11,916 nucleotides of DNA, from positions 1 through 11,916 of the forward strand of contig JASHXZ010000584.1 in the NCBI GenBank assembly GCA_030043285.1, given 5' to 3'. The position numbers and the translations under genes were made by a program. Positions 1 to 6,928 of the stretch are shown piece after piece; the first letter of the stretch is position 1, and each line of letters begins with the position of its first letter. The stretch comes from Xanthobacteraceae bacterium. GTDB lineage: Bacteria > Pseudomonadota > Alphaproteobacteria > Rhizobiales > Xanthobacteraceae. The notes under the pieces were generated by a model that saw only the letters and a program-made list of their open reading frames with translations, searched no databases and was not told the origin of the DNA.

Positions 1-558
1 CTCGATCTCGAACACAACATTGCTGCCGAACGCTTCGTGCAGCAGCGGCGCGCCGGCCGCGATGGCGGCGCGCAGATCGGAGGCCGCGGGCAGCACCTCG
101 TAATCGACGCTGACAGCTTCGGCCGCTGCTTCCGCCGCAAACCGGTTCTCGCCGATCACCGCGGCGACCACGTCGCCGACATGCCGCACCTTGTCGCGCG
201 CGAAAGCCGGGCGCGGCGCGCCGTTCATCGGCCGGCCGTCGGAGAACGGCATTGGATGCACTACGGTCAGCTCGCCGTGGCCGGCGCGTTGCCAATCCTC
301 GGCCATGAGCGTCAGCAGCACGCCCGGCATTGCTTTGACCGCATCGAGCCGGATGGCGCGAATGTGCGCATGGGCGTGCGGGCTGCGCACGAACGCGCAC
401 CACGCGGTGCCGGGCAGCGCCACGTCATCGACAAAGCGGCCGGCGCCGCGGAGAAAGCGCGCGTCTTCGCGCCGCCGCAGCGGCTTGCCGATGTAAGGCT
501 CGCGGCTTGGCGCCACGGCTTGCGTGCTTTCCGCTGTGGCGACGTCGTTCATGGTCAT
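1..558 (-). CDS. Molybdopterin-binding large subunit, xanthine dehydrogenase / CO dehydrogenase family (partial, N-terminal part)
   Basis: Translating the minus strand from ATG 558 gives 186 uninterrupted codons running off the left edge, so only the N-terminal part is present. Near residues 25-45 it reads IGKPLRRREDARFLRGAG, the usual opening of CoxL/XdhB-like large subunits. It is followed by FVRSPHAHAHI and later by KVRHVGDVVAAVIGENRFAAE; both blocks are hallmarks of the aldehyde oxidase/xanthine dehydrogenase a/b hammerhead domain. Such subunits carry the Mo-molybdopterin cytosine dinucleotide site and hydroxylate aldehydes, N-heterocycles or CO; the active-site loops lie outside the window, so the substrate cannot be assigned. 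The start lies 7 bp after the stop of the class II aldolase gene, which implies an operon. A second in-frame ATG at 552 is an alternative start, and neither has a strong Shine-Dalgarno sequence. The FAD and 2Fe-2S subunits, if encoded nearby, would be to the left. Confidence 0.88.
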   Translation of the reverse strand, partial: MTMNDVATAESTQAVAPSREPYIGKPLRRREDARFLRGAGRFVDDVALPGTAWCAFVRSPHAHAHIRAIRLDAVKAMPGVLLTLMAEDWQRAGHGELTVVHPMPFSDGRPMNGAPRPAFARDKVRHVGDVVAAVIGENRFAAEAAAEAVSVDYEVLPAASDLRAAIAAGAPLLHEAFGSNVVFEIE

Positions 559-565
559 GCCGCGC

Positions 566-1312
566 TCAGCCGAACACCGCGCCGGAGCCGCTGTGGCCGC
601 TGCGGGCGTCGAGCTTGCGGCAGAAATAGCGCCAGCAATGCTCCCAGTGCACCGGCGTCATGATCTCGCTGCGACGGCGTTCACGCACGGCGCGCTCGGG
701 CATCGTGGCGCGCACAGCGGCGGCGCTGCCGATCAGCTGCGCGCGGCAGGCTTTTTCGAGAAAGATGCCGACGCAGACCGCGTGCTCGATCGTCGTGCCG
801 CAAAACGTCACGCCGTGATTGGCGATGAACACCGCAAAATGTTGGCCGAGCGCGCGCGCCAGCGCGGTGCCTTGGCTTTGCTGCGCGAGCAGCGCCACGT
901 CGGCCTCATGGCGCGGCACGTCGATGAGATAGTCGGCGTCCAGCGTGTAGGGCTGCAGCGGTTCGACCGCGGCGGAAAAGATGCTGGCATAGAGCGGGTG
1001 CGAGTGCACCACGACGTTGACGTCGGTTCGGGCGCGAAAAATTTCGGAATGAATCGGCCACTCGGAATGCCGTCCGCCGTCGCCGCCGCGCTGCGTTCCA
1101 TCCCAATCGAGCAGCACGAAATCCTCCGGCCCCGACACTTCGCCAAGGCCGATGCGATTGCGTTTCATCCAGAAGCCGGCGTCGTTTTCGGCGCGCACCG
1201 ACAGGTGGCCGAGCGTCATGTCGCCGTGGCCTTCCATGTCGAGAACGCGGCAGGCGCGCGCCGCCTTGGTGAGGCGCTCGCGCGTTATTTGGTCCATTGC
1301 CGGAGCTGACAC
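566..1312 (-). CDS. Class II aldolase/adducin family protein
   Basis: A 248-residue protein matching the class II aldolase/adducin fold. The zinc-binding histidines are visible as HSHP (H103, H105) and NHG (H166). A glutamate in HSEWPIHSE (E84) sits 19 residues before H103, the same spacing as catalytic E73 to H92 in L-fuculose-1-phosphate aldolase; the H103-H166 interval also equals H92-H155. All catalytic metal ligands are therefore kept and the enzyme is probably active as a metal-dependent aldolase, epimerase or decarboxylase, with unknown substrate. The C-terminal tail (about 215-248) is rich in Trp, Arg and Cys and may cover the active site of a neighbouring subunit. The GTG start at 1312 is chosen because GAGGAAG lies 8 nt upstream; ATG 1297 is the alternative. 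The gene lies 45 bp after hmgA and 7 bp before the molybdenum hydroxylase gene. Confidence 0.85.
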   Translation of the reverse strand: MSAPAMDQITRERLTKAARACRVLDMEGHGDMTLGHLSVRAENDAGFWMKRNRIGLGEVSGPEDFVLLDWDGTQRGGDGGRHSEWPIHSEIFRARTDVNVVVHSHPLYASIFSAAVEPLQPYTLDADYLIDVPRHEADVALLAQQSQGTALARALGQHFAVFIANHGVTFCGTTIEHAVCVGIFLEKACRAQLIGSAAAVRATMPERAVRERRRSEIMTPVHWEHCWRYFCRKLDARSGHSGSGAVFG

Positions 1313-1320
1313 GCGGATAT

Positions 1321-1327
1321 CTTCCTC
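1321..1327 (-). promoter_or_regulatory. Ribosome binding site of the class II aldolase gene
   Basis: On the minus strand this reads GAGGAAG, 8 nt before GTG 1312. It decides the start in favour of GTG 1312 over ATG 1297, which has no comparable site. Confidence 0.6.
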
Positions 1328-1357
1328 AGAGTGCGTCGCCGCGTGGCACTTTAAATC

Positions 1358-2728
1358 TTATGGCGTGTCGGAGAAATGCCGCTCCAGCCCTTGCCAGCCC
1401 TCGAAATAATCGTGCTGCAGCTCGGACGATTCGACCGCGTAGCGCGTCAGCCGCATGGCGAAGCGGCTTTCGAACATGAACGCCATGGTGTCTTCGATCT
1501 TGTGCGGTGCAAGTGTAGCGGCGCTGGCGCGGCGCCAGGTTTCGGCGTCCGGGCCGTGTGCCGTCATGCAATTGTGCAAGCTGGCGCCGCCGGGCAGAAA
1601 ACCTTCGGCCTTGGCGTCATAGACGCCGTGCACCAGCCCCATGAACTCGGTCATGACGTTGCGGTGGTACCAGGGCGGGCGGAACGTATCCTCGGCAACG
1701 AGCCAGCGCGGCGGGAAGATGACGAAATCGATATTGGCGGTGCCGGGCAGGTCGGACGGCGCGGTGAGCACGCTGTAGATCGATGGATCGGGATGATCGA
1801 AGCTCACCGTGCCGATCGCCATGAAGCGGGCGAGATCGTATTTGTACGGCGCGAGATTGCCGTGCCAGGCGACGACATTGAGCGGCGAGTGATCCATTTC
1901 GGCGGACCATAGATTGCCCTGGAATTTGGCGATCATTTCGCAGGGCGCGGCGCGGTCCTCGTAAGCGGCAACGGGTGCGAGAAAGTCGCGCGGATTGGCA
2001 AGTCCGTTGGAGCCGAGCGGGCCGAGCTCGGGCAGGCGCAGCATGGCGCCGTAATTCTCGCAGATGTAGCCGCGCGACGGACCGTCCGGCAGCTCGACGC
2101 GAAAGCGCAAGCCGCGCGGAATGACTACGATCTCGCCCGGCGACGCGGCGACAATGCCGAGCTCGGTGACGAAGCGCACGCGGCCCTGCTGCGGCACGAT
2201 GAGGAGCTCGCCGTCGGCATCGTAGAAGTAACGGTCGGTCATCGAACGATTGGCGGCGTAGAGGTGCACCGCCATGCCGACTTGGCTGGCAACGTCGCCG
2301 TTGCCGCCGAGCGTGACGATGCCGGCGAGCCAATCGGTCGGCTCGCTCGGAATCGGAATCGGGCTCCAGCGCAATTGCGTCGGCGTCGCGTCGACGTCGT
2401 TGAACGGCGCGCTGCGAATGAATCCGTTCTGCGTGCGCGCATAGGGTCGGTGCACCACCGACGGCTGGATGCGGTAGGTCCAGGTGCGGCGGTTCTCCGC
2501 GCGTGCCGTCGTGAATGAAGTTCCGGAAATCAGTTCGGCATAAAGGCCGTGCGGCGGCCGCTGTGGCGCGTTGCGCCCGACCGGCAGCGCGCCGGGCACC
2601 GCCTCCGTGGCGAAGTGGTTGCCGAAGCCGCTCTGGTAAGCGGGCGACTTCGTGTCGCTGCTGGAACTCGTGTCGGCCTTGCCGGCAGCGTTGCGAGCTT
2701 TGCTCTCCGTTTTGGTTGGATGCGTCAT
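1358..2728 (-). CDS. hmgA: Homogentisate 1,2-dioxygenase
   Basis: Opens the aromatic ring of homogentisate to 4-maleylacetoacetate using Fe(II) and O2, the central step of tyrosine and phenylalanine catabolism in the cytoplasm. The 456-residue product carries the family opening [13 protein letters not shown] and the strongly conserved C-terminal block. Iron ligands are recognisable as H355 and E361 in YHRNVMTEF and H391 in TAHGPD; this 6- and 36-residue spacing is identical to H335/E341/H371 of the human enzyme, offset by 20. The offset matches an extra Ser/Lys/Thr-rich N-terminal stretch (about residues 1-28) before the conserved opening. ATG 2728 is chosen because the open frame further upstream encodes only Arg-rich, unconserved sequence and a GAGG lies just ahead of this ATG. 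Stop is TAA at 1360-1358. It leads a probable operon with the class II aldolase and molybdenum hydroxylase genes; the usual partners (maleylacetoacetate isomerase, fumarylacetoacetase) are not in the window. Confidence 0.96.
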   Translation of the reverse strand: MTHPTKTESKARNAAGKADTSSSSDTKSPAYQSGFGNHFATEAVPGALPVGRNAPQRPPHGLYAELISGTSFTTARAENRRTWTYRIQPSVVHRPYARTQNGFIRSAPFNDVDATPTQLRWSPIPIPSEPTDWLAGIVTLGGNGDVASQVGMAVHLYAANRSMTDRYFYDADGELLIVPQQGRVRFVTELGIVAASPGEIVVIPRGLRFRVELPDGPSRGYICENYGAMLRLPELGPLGSNGLANPRDFLAPVAAYEDRAAPCEMIAKFQGNLWSAEMDHSPLNVVAWHGNLAPYKYDLARFMAIGTVSFDHPDPSIYSVLTAPSDLPGTANIDFVIFPPRWLVAEDTFRPPWYHRNVMTEFMGLVHGVYDAKAEGFLPGGASLHNCMTAHGPDAETWRRASAATLAPHKIEDTMAFMFESRFAMRLTRYAVESSELQHDYFEGWQGLERHFSDTP

Positions 2729-2783
2729 GGGAACCTCGCAGGGCGATCGGGCCACTTGCCGCGTAAAGGCGCCGATCGCGCGA

Positions 2784-2799
2784 TGCAGCCGAAGCTGCA
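2784..2799 (-). other. Short hairpin in the hmgA leader
   Basis: TGCAGC-CGAA-GCTGCA is a perfect 6-bp stem with a tetraloop, 56 bp upstream of the hmgA start. If transcription starts near 2813 it lies within the 5' untranslated region. No run of T follows, so it is not a classical terminator. Confidence 0.4.
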
Positions 2800-2819
2800 G
2801 GCTATTAGTCGCACTTGAA

Positions 2820-2848
2820 ACTATCGTCCCTCGCCAGGCGCGTTGCAA
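2820..2848 (-). promoter_or_regulatory. Candidate sigma70-type promoter for hmgA
   Basis: Minus-strand TTGCAA (2848-2843), a 17-nt spacer, then GATAGT (2825-2820). Each hexamer matches 4 of 6 consensus positions and the spacing is ideal. It would give a leader of roughly 85 nt. It lies in the 306-bp gene-free stretch 2729-3034 between the divergent hmgA and lytic transglycosylase genes. The match is modest and unverified. Confidence 0.3.
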
Positions 2849-2882
2849 GGCGCGTTTTGGTTCCTTCGCGCCATAACGCGCC
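2837..2882. promoter_or_regulatory. Three GGCGCGTT boxes, candidate operator between hmgA and the transglycosylase gene
   Basis: GGCGCGTT occurs at 2837-2844 and 2849-2856 as a direct repeat with 12-bp period, and once inverted as AACGCGCC at 2875-2882. The first two flank and partly overlap the candidate hmgA -35 hexamer at 2843-2848, a position where a repressor could act. hmgA genes are commonly controlled by IclR- or MarR-type repressors, but no regulator gene is in this window, and GC-rich octamers can recur by chance. Confidence 0.3.
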
Positions 2883-2989
2883 GCAATTCGTCGCAAGTGA
2901 CGCACAAATCGCTCAAAAAGCCGCCCCCTTGGCTCGCCATGAGGCGTGGTTAACGAGGGGTCCAAATCTCCCAATCTGCCAACGCCGAC

Positions 2990-3012
2990 GCGCGGCTTTC
3001 GCGAAGCCGCGC
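2990..3012 (+). other. Inverted repeat just upstream of the transglycosylase gene
   Basis: GCGCGGCTT and AAGCCGCGC form a perfect 9-bp stem around a 5-nt loop (TCGCG). It ends 22 bp before ATG 3035 and 11 bp before the Shine-Dalgarno GAGGAAG (3024-3030). It could be an mRNA leader hairpin or a protein-binding palindrome; no T-tract follows it. Confidence 0.45.
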
Positions 3013-3034
3013 GCACGATTCGTGAGGAAGCCGC

Positions 3035-4234
3035 ATGCGGCCGATGCTTGTTTTAGCCATGCTGTTGCTCGCCATGTCGAGCGCGGCGCCCGAGTTCGAA
3101 TATTCGCACTTGCCCCGCGGCTTGTTGCAAACCGATCAGGACGGCTCGCCGGGGCCGCTGGTCGAAATCGAATCCGCGACTGGGCGGGGCGATCGGCTGC
3201 CCATGTTGATTCCCGTTTCTGCCGAGGTTGACGACGATGCCGTGCCGGCGAGTCTCGAACCGGCGGCACCCGTCACGTTGCCGCCGGAGACGAACCTTGA
3301 TCCGGACGCCAACGCGCCAGCCGCGCCCAATCCCGACGCCGACAATCCGCCCGCGCCGGCAAGCAACAACAATCCGCCGCCCGCAAGCAACAACAATCCG
3401 CCGCCGCAGGTTTCGATGCCGGACCTGTGCAACGCGCTGCTCACCTCGGCCGAAAACAACGATCTGCCGGTCGCATTCTTCGCCAATCTGATCTGGCAGG
3501 AGAGCCGGCTGCGCGACAACGCGGTGAGCCCGAAGGGCGCGCTCGGCATCGCGCAGTTCATGCCGCAAGTCGCCGCCAAGAACGGTCTGGAAAATCCGCT
3601 CGACCCGCTGCAGGCGCTGCCGGCCTCGGCGCGGCTGTTGCGCACGCTGCGCGATCAGTTTCGCAACCTCGGCTATGTCGCCGCCGCCTACAATGCCGGC
3701 GCCGGCCGCGTCGACGATTGGCTGGAGCATGGCCGCACGTTGCCGCGCGAGACCCGCGGCTACGTGCTCAGCGTCACCGGCCACTCGGCCGAAGAGTGGC
3801 GCAAGATGCCGGTGGACGACGCCTCGCTGCACTTCGTGCGGCGATTGCCCTGCCGCGATCTGCCGGCCTTCGCCGACCTCGAACGCGCGCAACAGGAGGC
3901 GCAAGCCGCGCAAGACGCGGCCCGCCGTGCGCAGGCCGAGCAGCAGCGCCAGGCGCAAGCCGAACAAAAAGCCGCGCAGCAAAAGAACGAGCCGCCGCAA
4001 ACTGACGCGACGGCGCGCGTAGAACGCAAGCATGTGGTCGTCGTGCGCGAGCGCATCGTCGCCCGTGAGCGCTTCGCCGAACGTGACCGCGTCGCCGAGC
4101 GCGGACATGGTCGCAATGCCCTGCTGCACCGCGCCAGCTTTCGCGTCGCCGAGCGCGAACGCCGTCATCCCGAGCACGAAGCCCGGCAGCGCATCCTCCG
4201 CCGTGTCGCGCACGAAGGGCATCGGCGGGTTTGA
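3035..4234 (+). CDS. Secreted SLT-type lytic transglycosylase
   Basis: Predicted to cleave the MurNAc-GlcNAc bond of peptidoglycan in the periplasm. Of 399 residues, 1-17 form a signal peptide ([17 protein letters not shown]). Residues 70-126 are a Pro/Asn/Ala linker containing ASNNNPPP twice in tandem. The SLT domain spans about 128-250, with catalytic E156 in WQESRLR, the [13 protein letters not shown] block (165-177) and AYNAGAGRV (218-226). Residues 282-318 are Ala/Gln/Glu-rich and probably helical or coiled coil. The tail from about 325 is almost only Arg, Glu, Val, His and Ala, which is unusual for a periplasmic enzyme; it could bind an anionic partner. The start is supported by GAGGAAG 4 nt upstream. 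It is the only plus-strand gene, divergent from hmgA and convergent with livF, so it is probably transcribed alone. Confidence 0.87.
   Translation: MRPMLVLAMLLLAMSSAAPEFEYSHLPRGLLQTDQDGSPGPLVEIESATGRGDRLPMLIPVSAEVDDDAVPASLEPAAPVTLPPETNLDPDANAPAAPNPDADNPPAPASNNNPPPASNNNPPPQVSMPDLCNALLTSAENNDLPVAFFANLIWQESRLRDNAVSPKGALGIAQFMPQVAAKNGLENPLDPLQALPASARLLRTLRDQFRNLGYVAAAYNAGAGRVDDWLEHGRTLPRETRGYVLSVTGHSAEEWRKMPVDDASLHFVRRLPCRDLPAFADLERAQQEAQAAQDAARRAQAEQQRQAQAEQKAAQQKNEPPQTDATARVERKHVVVVRERIVARERFAERDRVAERGHGRNALLHRASFRVAERERRHPEHEARQRILRRVAHEGHRRV
3359..3406 (+). repeat. 24-bp in-frame tandem duplication in the transglycosylase linker
   Basis: Two consecutive 24-bp units encode ASNNNPPP twice (residues 109-124); they differ only at synonymous positions. 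It lies in a low-complexity linker and probably arose by slippage or unequal exchange, so its copy number may vary between strains. Confidence 0.75.
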
Positions 4235-4248
4235 TCGCCGTAAAGCTT

Positions 4249-4296
4249 AGCCGAGACGTAAGCTGAGACTTCGAGCGCTTCTCGGCTTCAGCCGAA
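4249..4296. terminator. Competing inverted repeats between convergent genes, possible bidirectional terminator
   Basis: AGCCGAGA (4249-4256) pairs with TCTCGGCT (4280-4287) across 23 nt, just after the transglycosylase stop and abutting the livF stop. The right arm can instead fold with AGCCGA (4290-4295) as a tight hairpin with a 2-nt loop reaching into the last livF codons. Neither is followed by a clear T-tract, so intrinsic termination would be weak. Confidence 0.35.
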
Positions 4297-4998
4297 ATAC
4301 GCCTCGCGCACCTGCTGCTGGCCCCGCAGTTCGGCGGCGGTGCCGGCGGCGACCACGCGGCCTTTGGCGAGCACGTAACCGCGCGTCGAGATCGCCAGCG
4401 TTTGGCGCACATTCTGCTCGACCAGCAGTATGGAAATGCCGCGGTCATTGATCTGGCGAATGATGTTGAAATTCTCCTGAACGAGCCGCGGCGACAGGCC
4501 AAGCGAGGGCTCGTCGATCAGGAGCAATTTTGGTGCGCACATCAGCCCGCGCCCGATCGACACCATCGCCTGCTCGCCGCCCGACATGGTGCCGGCAAGC
4601 TGGCCGCGGCGCTCGGCGAGGCGCGGAAAGATGCGGAAGATTTCGGCGATGCGGCCGCGGATGATTGTCTCCGACGCATCCTGATAAGCGCCGACGCGCA
4701 AATTCTCCTCGGCCGTGAACTTGGGAAAAACCTTGCGGCCCTCCGGAATGCAGGCGATGCCGGCGGCGATGATCTTGTGCGTGGCCAGGCGCGTGATGTC
4801 GATGCCGTTGAAAATGATGCGTCCCGCCCGCGCCGGGGTGAGCCCGAGGATCGAGCGCACCAGCGTGGTCTTGCCCGCGCCGTTGGAGCCCAGCAGGCAG
4901 GTGATGGTGCCGGCTTCCACCGCGAGCGAAATGCCGTGCAGCACGTCCGCCTTGTCGTAGGTCGTGTAGATCCCATCGATCTCGAGCAATGCCGCCAT
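4288..4998 (-). CDS. livF: Branched-chain-type ABC importer, ATP-binding protein LivF
   Basis: One of two ATPases powering a high-affinity (HAAT/Liv family) importer at the inner membrane. The 236-residue product has Walker A GSNGAGKT (37-44), a canonical signature SGGEQ (139-143) and Walker B KLLLIDE (157-163). IPEGRKVF puts a Glu (E86) where most ABC proteins have the Q-loop Gln, and LLVEQN puts Gln (Q195) at the switch-histidine position; both are normal for LivF. ATG 4998 is preferred because it overlaps the livG stop as TGATG and has GGGG 7 nt upstream; GTG 5001 directly before it is an alternative adding one residue. Last gene of the importer operon, ending next to the convergent transglycosylase gene. 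Confidence 0.95.
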   Translation of the reverse strand: MAALLEIDGIYTTYDKADVLHGISLAVEAGTITCLLGSNGAGKTTLVRSILGLTPARAGRIIFNGIDITRLATHKIIAAGIACIPEGRKVFPKFTAEENLRVGAYQDASETIIRGRIAEIFRIFPRLAERRGQLAGTMSGGEQAMVSIGRGLMCAPKLLLIDEPSLGLSPRLVQENFNIIRQINDRGISILLVEQNVRQTLAISTRGYVLAKGRVVAAGTAAELRGQQQVREAYFG

Positions 4999-5771
4999 CA
5001 CGCCACCCCGAGATAGGCTTCTTGCACTTGCGCGTCCGCCGCGACATCGCGATAGCGTCCCTCGGCGATCTTGCGGCCGAAATTGAGCACGACGCAGCGA
5101 TCGGTGATGCGCTCGATCACGCCCATCTCATGTTCGACGATCACGATGGTCAGATTTTTGTTGCGCTCGCGGACCAGAAAAATGTCGTTCATCAGCTCGG
5201 CGGTCTCGTCATGGGTCATGCCGGCTGACGGCTCGTCGAGCAGCAACAGCTTCGGCTCGCTGATCAGCGCCCGGCAAATCTCGATGCGGCGGCGGTCGAT
5301 CATCGGCAGGCCGGCGACCGGCTCGAACATGCGCTCGGCCAGCGCCGGTTCGAAGACTTCGATCAGCGCGCGGGCGCGGCCGCAAGCCTGCTCGAACTCG
5401 CGCTTGAACGCCCGCCGCCGCATCAGGTTGAACCAGAGCCGCTGATCGAGCCGCTTGTGATCGCCGATCATGATGTTGTCGAAGATCGACAGCGGCAGCG
5501 ACAGGCGCGAGCGCTGGAACGTGCGGAAGATGCCGGCCCGATACACAGCCCGCGCGGCGGCGTTGGTGATGTCGGCGCCGTCGAACCGCACGCGGCCGGC
5601 ATCGGTCGAGTAAATGCCGGTGACGACGTTGAAGAACGTGGTCTTGCCCGAGCCGTTCGGACCGATCAAACCGAGAATTTCGTTCCTGGCCACCGCCATG
5701 TCGAGTTCATCGAGGGCGACCACGCCGCCGAAGCGTTTGCAAAGCTTGCCGGTCTCGAGCAGCGCCGTCAT
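4998..5771 (-). CDS. livG: Branched-chain-type ABC importer, ATP-binding protein LivG with atypical signature motif
   Basis: Partner ATPase of LivF, 257 residues. Walker A is GPNGSGKT (37-44), the Q-loop Gln is Q86 in FRTFQ, Walker B is KLLLLDE (174-180) and the switch His is H214 in IVEHEMG. The usual LivG signature, L-S-x-G-x-Q-R-R followed by LEIARAL, reads LPMIDRRRIEICRAL here (155-169). The signature Gly is replaced by Ile and the Ser by Pro, while the flanking RRxEIxRAL is kept, so the domain is in frame and not decayed. In the LivF-LivG dimer this motif faces the Walker A of LivF, so one of the two ATP sites may hydrolyse poorly. ATG 5771 overlaps the livM stop by ATGA, and a longer upstream open frame only mirrors livM. 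Confidence 0.93.
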   Translation of the reverse strand: MTALLETGKLCKRFGGVVALDELDMAVARNEILGLIGPNGSGKTTFFNVVTGIYSTDAGRVRFDGADITNAAARAVYRAGIFRTFQRSRLSLPLSIFDNIMIGDHKRLDQRLWFNLMRRRAFKREFEQACGRARALIEVFEPALAERMFEPVAGLPMIDRRRIEICRALISEPKLLLLDEPSAGMTHDETAELMNDIFLVRERNKNLTIVIVEHEMGVIERITDRCVVLNFGRKIAEGRYRDVAADAQVQEAYLGVA

Positions 5772-6925
5772 GATGGCTGCCCCGGAAAATATCGCCGCAC
5801 CGATCGTGGCAAGAGGCCGGACGGGCGGAACAAGAGCATTGCGATCACCATCAGCGCGTAGAGCAGAAAGCGGTACTCGGCGATCGCCTGCAGCTTCTCC
5901 GGCAGCACCACGACGATGACGGCCGCCACGACCACGCCCCACGGATTGCCGATGCCGCCAAGGAGCAGAATCGACACCAGGATGAGTGAGTCTTCGAAGG
6001 TGTAATTGTTGGGCGCGACGAAGCCGCCCACCATCGCGAACAGCGCGCCGGCGACGCCAATGAGAAAATTGCCGACCACGAAGGCGGCGGTCTTCCAGCG
6101 CGCAATGTCGAGCCCGAAACATGCGGCCGCGGTTTCGTCGAGCCGCAACGCGTCGAGATTAAGCCCGATCCAGGAGCGTTCCAGCCGCTGCGTCAGCACG
6201 AACACGCCGATCAGCAACAACAGGCTGACGACGAAGTAGTTCATGTAAAGCGACAGCGTGACGCCGCCGATCTCGATATTATCGTTGAACGACCAGCCCA
6301 GCATGGTCATGCCCTTGACCTGCATGCCCTGCGGGCCGCCGAACACGTCGTTGACTTCGAGAAAGGTGCGGAACAGCAGCGCGAACGCGATCGTCACCAC
6401 CGCCGCATAGTGCCCGCGCGTGCGCAGCACCGGCAGCAGCAGCACCGAACCGATCAGGGCCGCCAACAGCCCGCCGATCGCGATCACCAGCAGGTGCGGC
6501 AGCGCGGTCTGCGCGTTGAGCACGGCGGAGGTGTAGGCGCCGATGCCGAAGAACGACGCGCCGGCGAAATTGAGAACGCCCGCATAGCCGATCTGAATGT
6601 TGAGCCCGAGCGTGGCGACGCTGTAAAGCAGCACCGTGGTAAGCAACAGCATGACGAAATGATCGTCATGAAAGAAGGCCGCGACCGCCAGCGCGGCCAC
6701 GATGGCGAAGCGCCCGAGGGTATCCTCATGCCGGGCGAAGGAGCCGTGCACCGCATCGAGCAGCTTGAGCCGTGCCGCGGCGGCGACCGCGACAATGCCG
6801 AGAATGAGCAGCGCGATGATGACCGTCTCGCGCTCGGCGGCAAGCAGTGCAATCAGATAGCCGGTCGCGATCGTGACGACGGCCAAACCCGGCCACAGTG
6901 CGGCGCCGCTCTTGTCGATCACCAC
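5768..6925 (-). CDS. livM: Branched-chain-type ABC importer permease LivM
   Basis: Inner-membrane permease of 385 residues, made of hydrophobic helices. The conserved core begins near residue 95 with LYSVATLGLNIQIGYAGVLN and FAGASFFGIGAYTSAVL. The ATPase-contacting cytoplasmic loop is visible as ALRLDETAAACFGLDIARWK, followed by the family's closing segments GGIGNPWGVVV and FRPSGLL. About 90 N-terminal residues with two or three extra membrane segments precede the core, a length seen in larger LivM proteins. The start is GTG at 6925 (or the adjacent GTG 6922); an in-frame TAG of livH lies one codon upstream, so no earlier start is possible. The gap to livH is 3 bp and the 3' end overlaps livG by 4 bp, so the genes are translationally coupled. 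Confidence 0.93.
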   Translation of the reverse strand: MVIDKSGAALWPGLAVVTIATGYLIALLAAERETVIIALLILGIVAVAAAARLKLLDAVHGSFARHEDTLGRFAIVAALAVAAFFHDDHFVMLLLTTVLLYSVATLGLNIQIGYAGVLNFAGASFFGIGAYTSAVLNAQTALPHLLVIAIGGLLAALIGSVLLLPVLRTRGHYAAVVTIAFALLFRTFLEVNDVFGGPQGMQVKGMTMLGWSFNDNIEIGGVTLSLYMNYFVVSLLLLIGVFVLTQRLERSWIGLNLDALRLDETAAACFGLDIARWKTAAFVVGNFLIGVAGALFAMVGGFVAPNNYTFEDSLILVSILLLGGIGNPWGVVVAAVIVVVLPEKLQAIAEYRFLLYALMVIAMLLFRPSGLLPRSVRRYFPGQPS

Positions 6926-6928
6926 GGC

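Noticed and set aside
1313..1357. Terminator between hmgA and the class II aldolase gene
   Set aside because: The 45-bp gap has no stable inverted repeat or T-tract; it holds only the GAGGAAG ribosome binding site, so co-transcription is more likely.
2729..3016. N-terminal extension of hmgA by 96 codons
   Set aside because: The frame is open but encodes Arg-rich sequence unlike the family; ATG 2728 has a GAGG ahead of it and already gives a protein slightly longer than known HmgA.
3053..4222. Minus-strand 389-codon open frame opposite the lytic transglycosylase
   Set aside because: Codon-aligned antisense frames stay open in GC-rich genes. It has no ribosome binding site and no recognisable domain, while the plus strand has a complete SLT domain and signal peptide.
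5772..6122. N-terminal extension of livG overlapping livM
   Set aside because: It is an out-of-frame reading of livM. ATG 5771 begins the conserved LivG sequence and overlaps the livM stop by ATGA.
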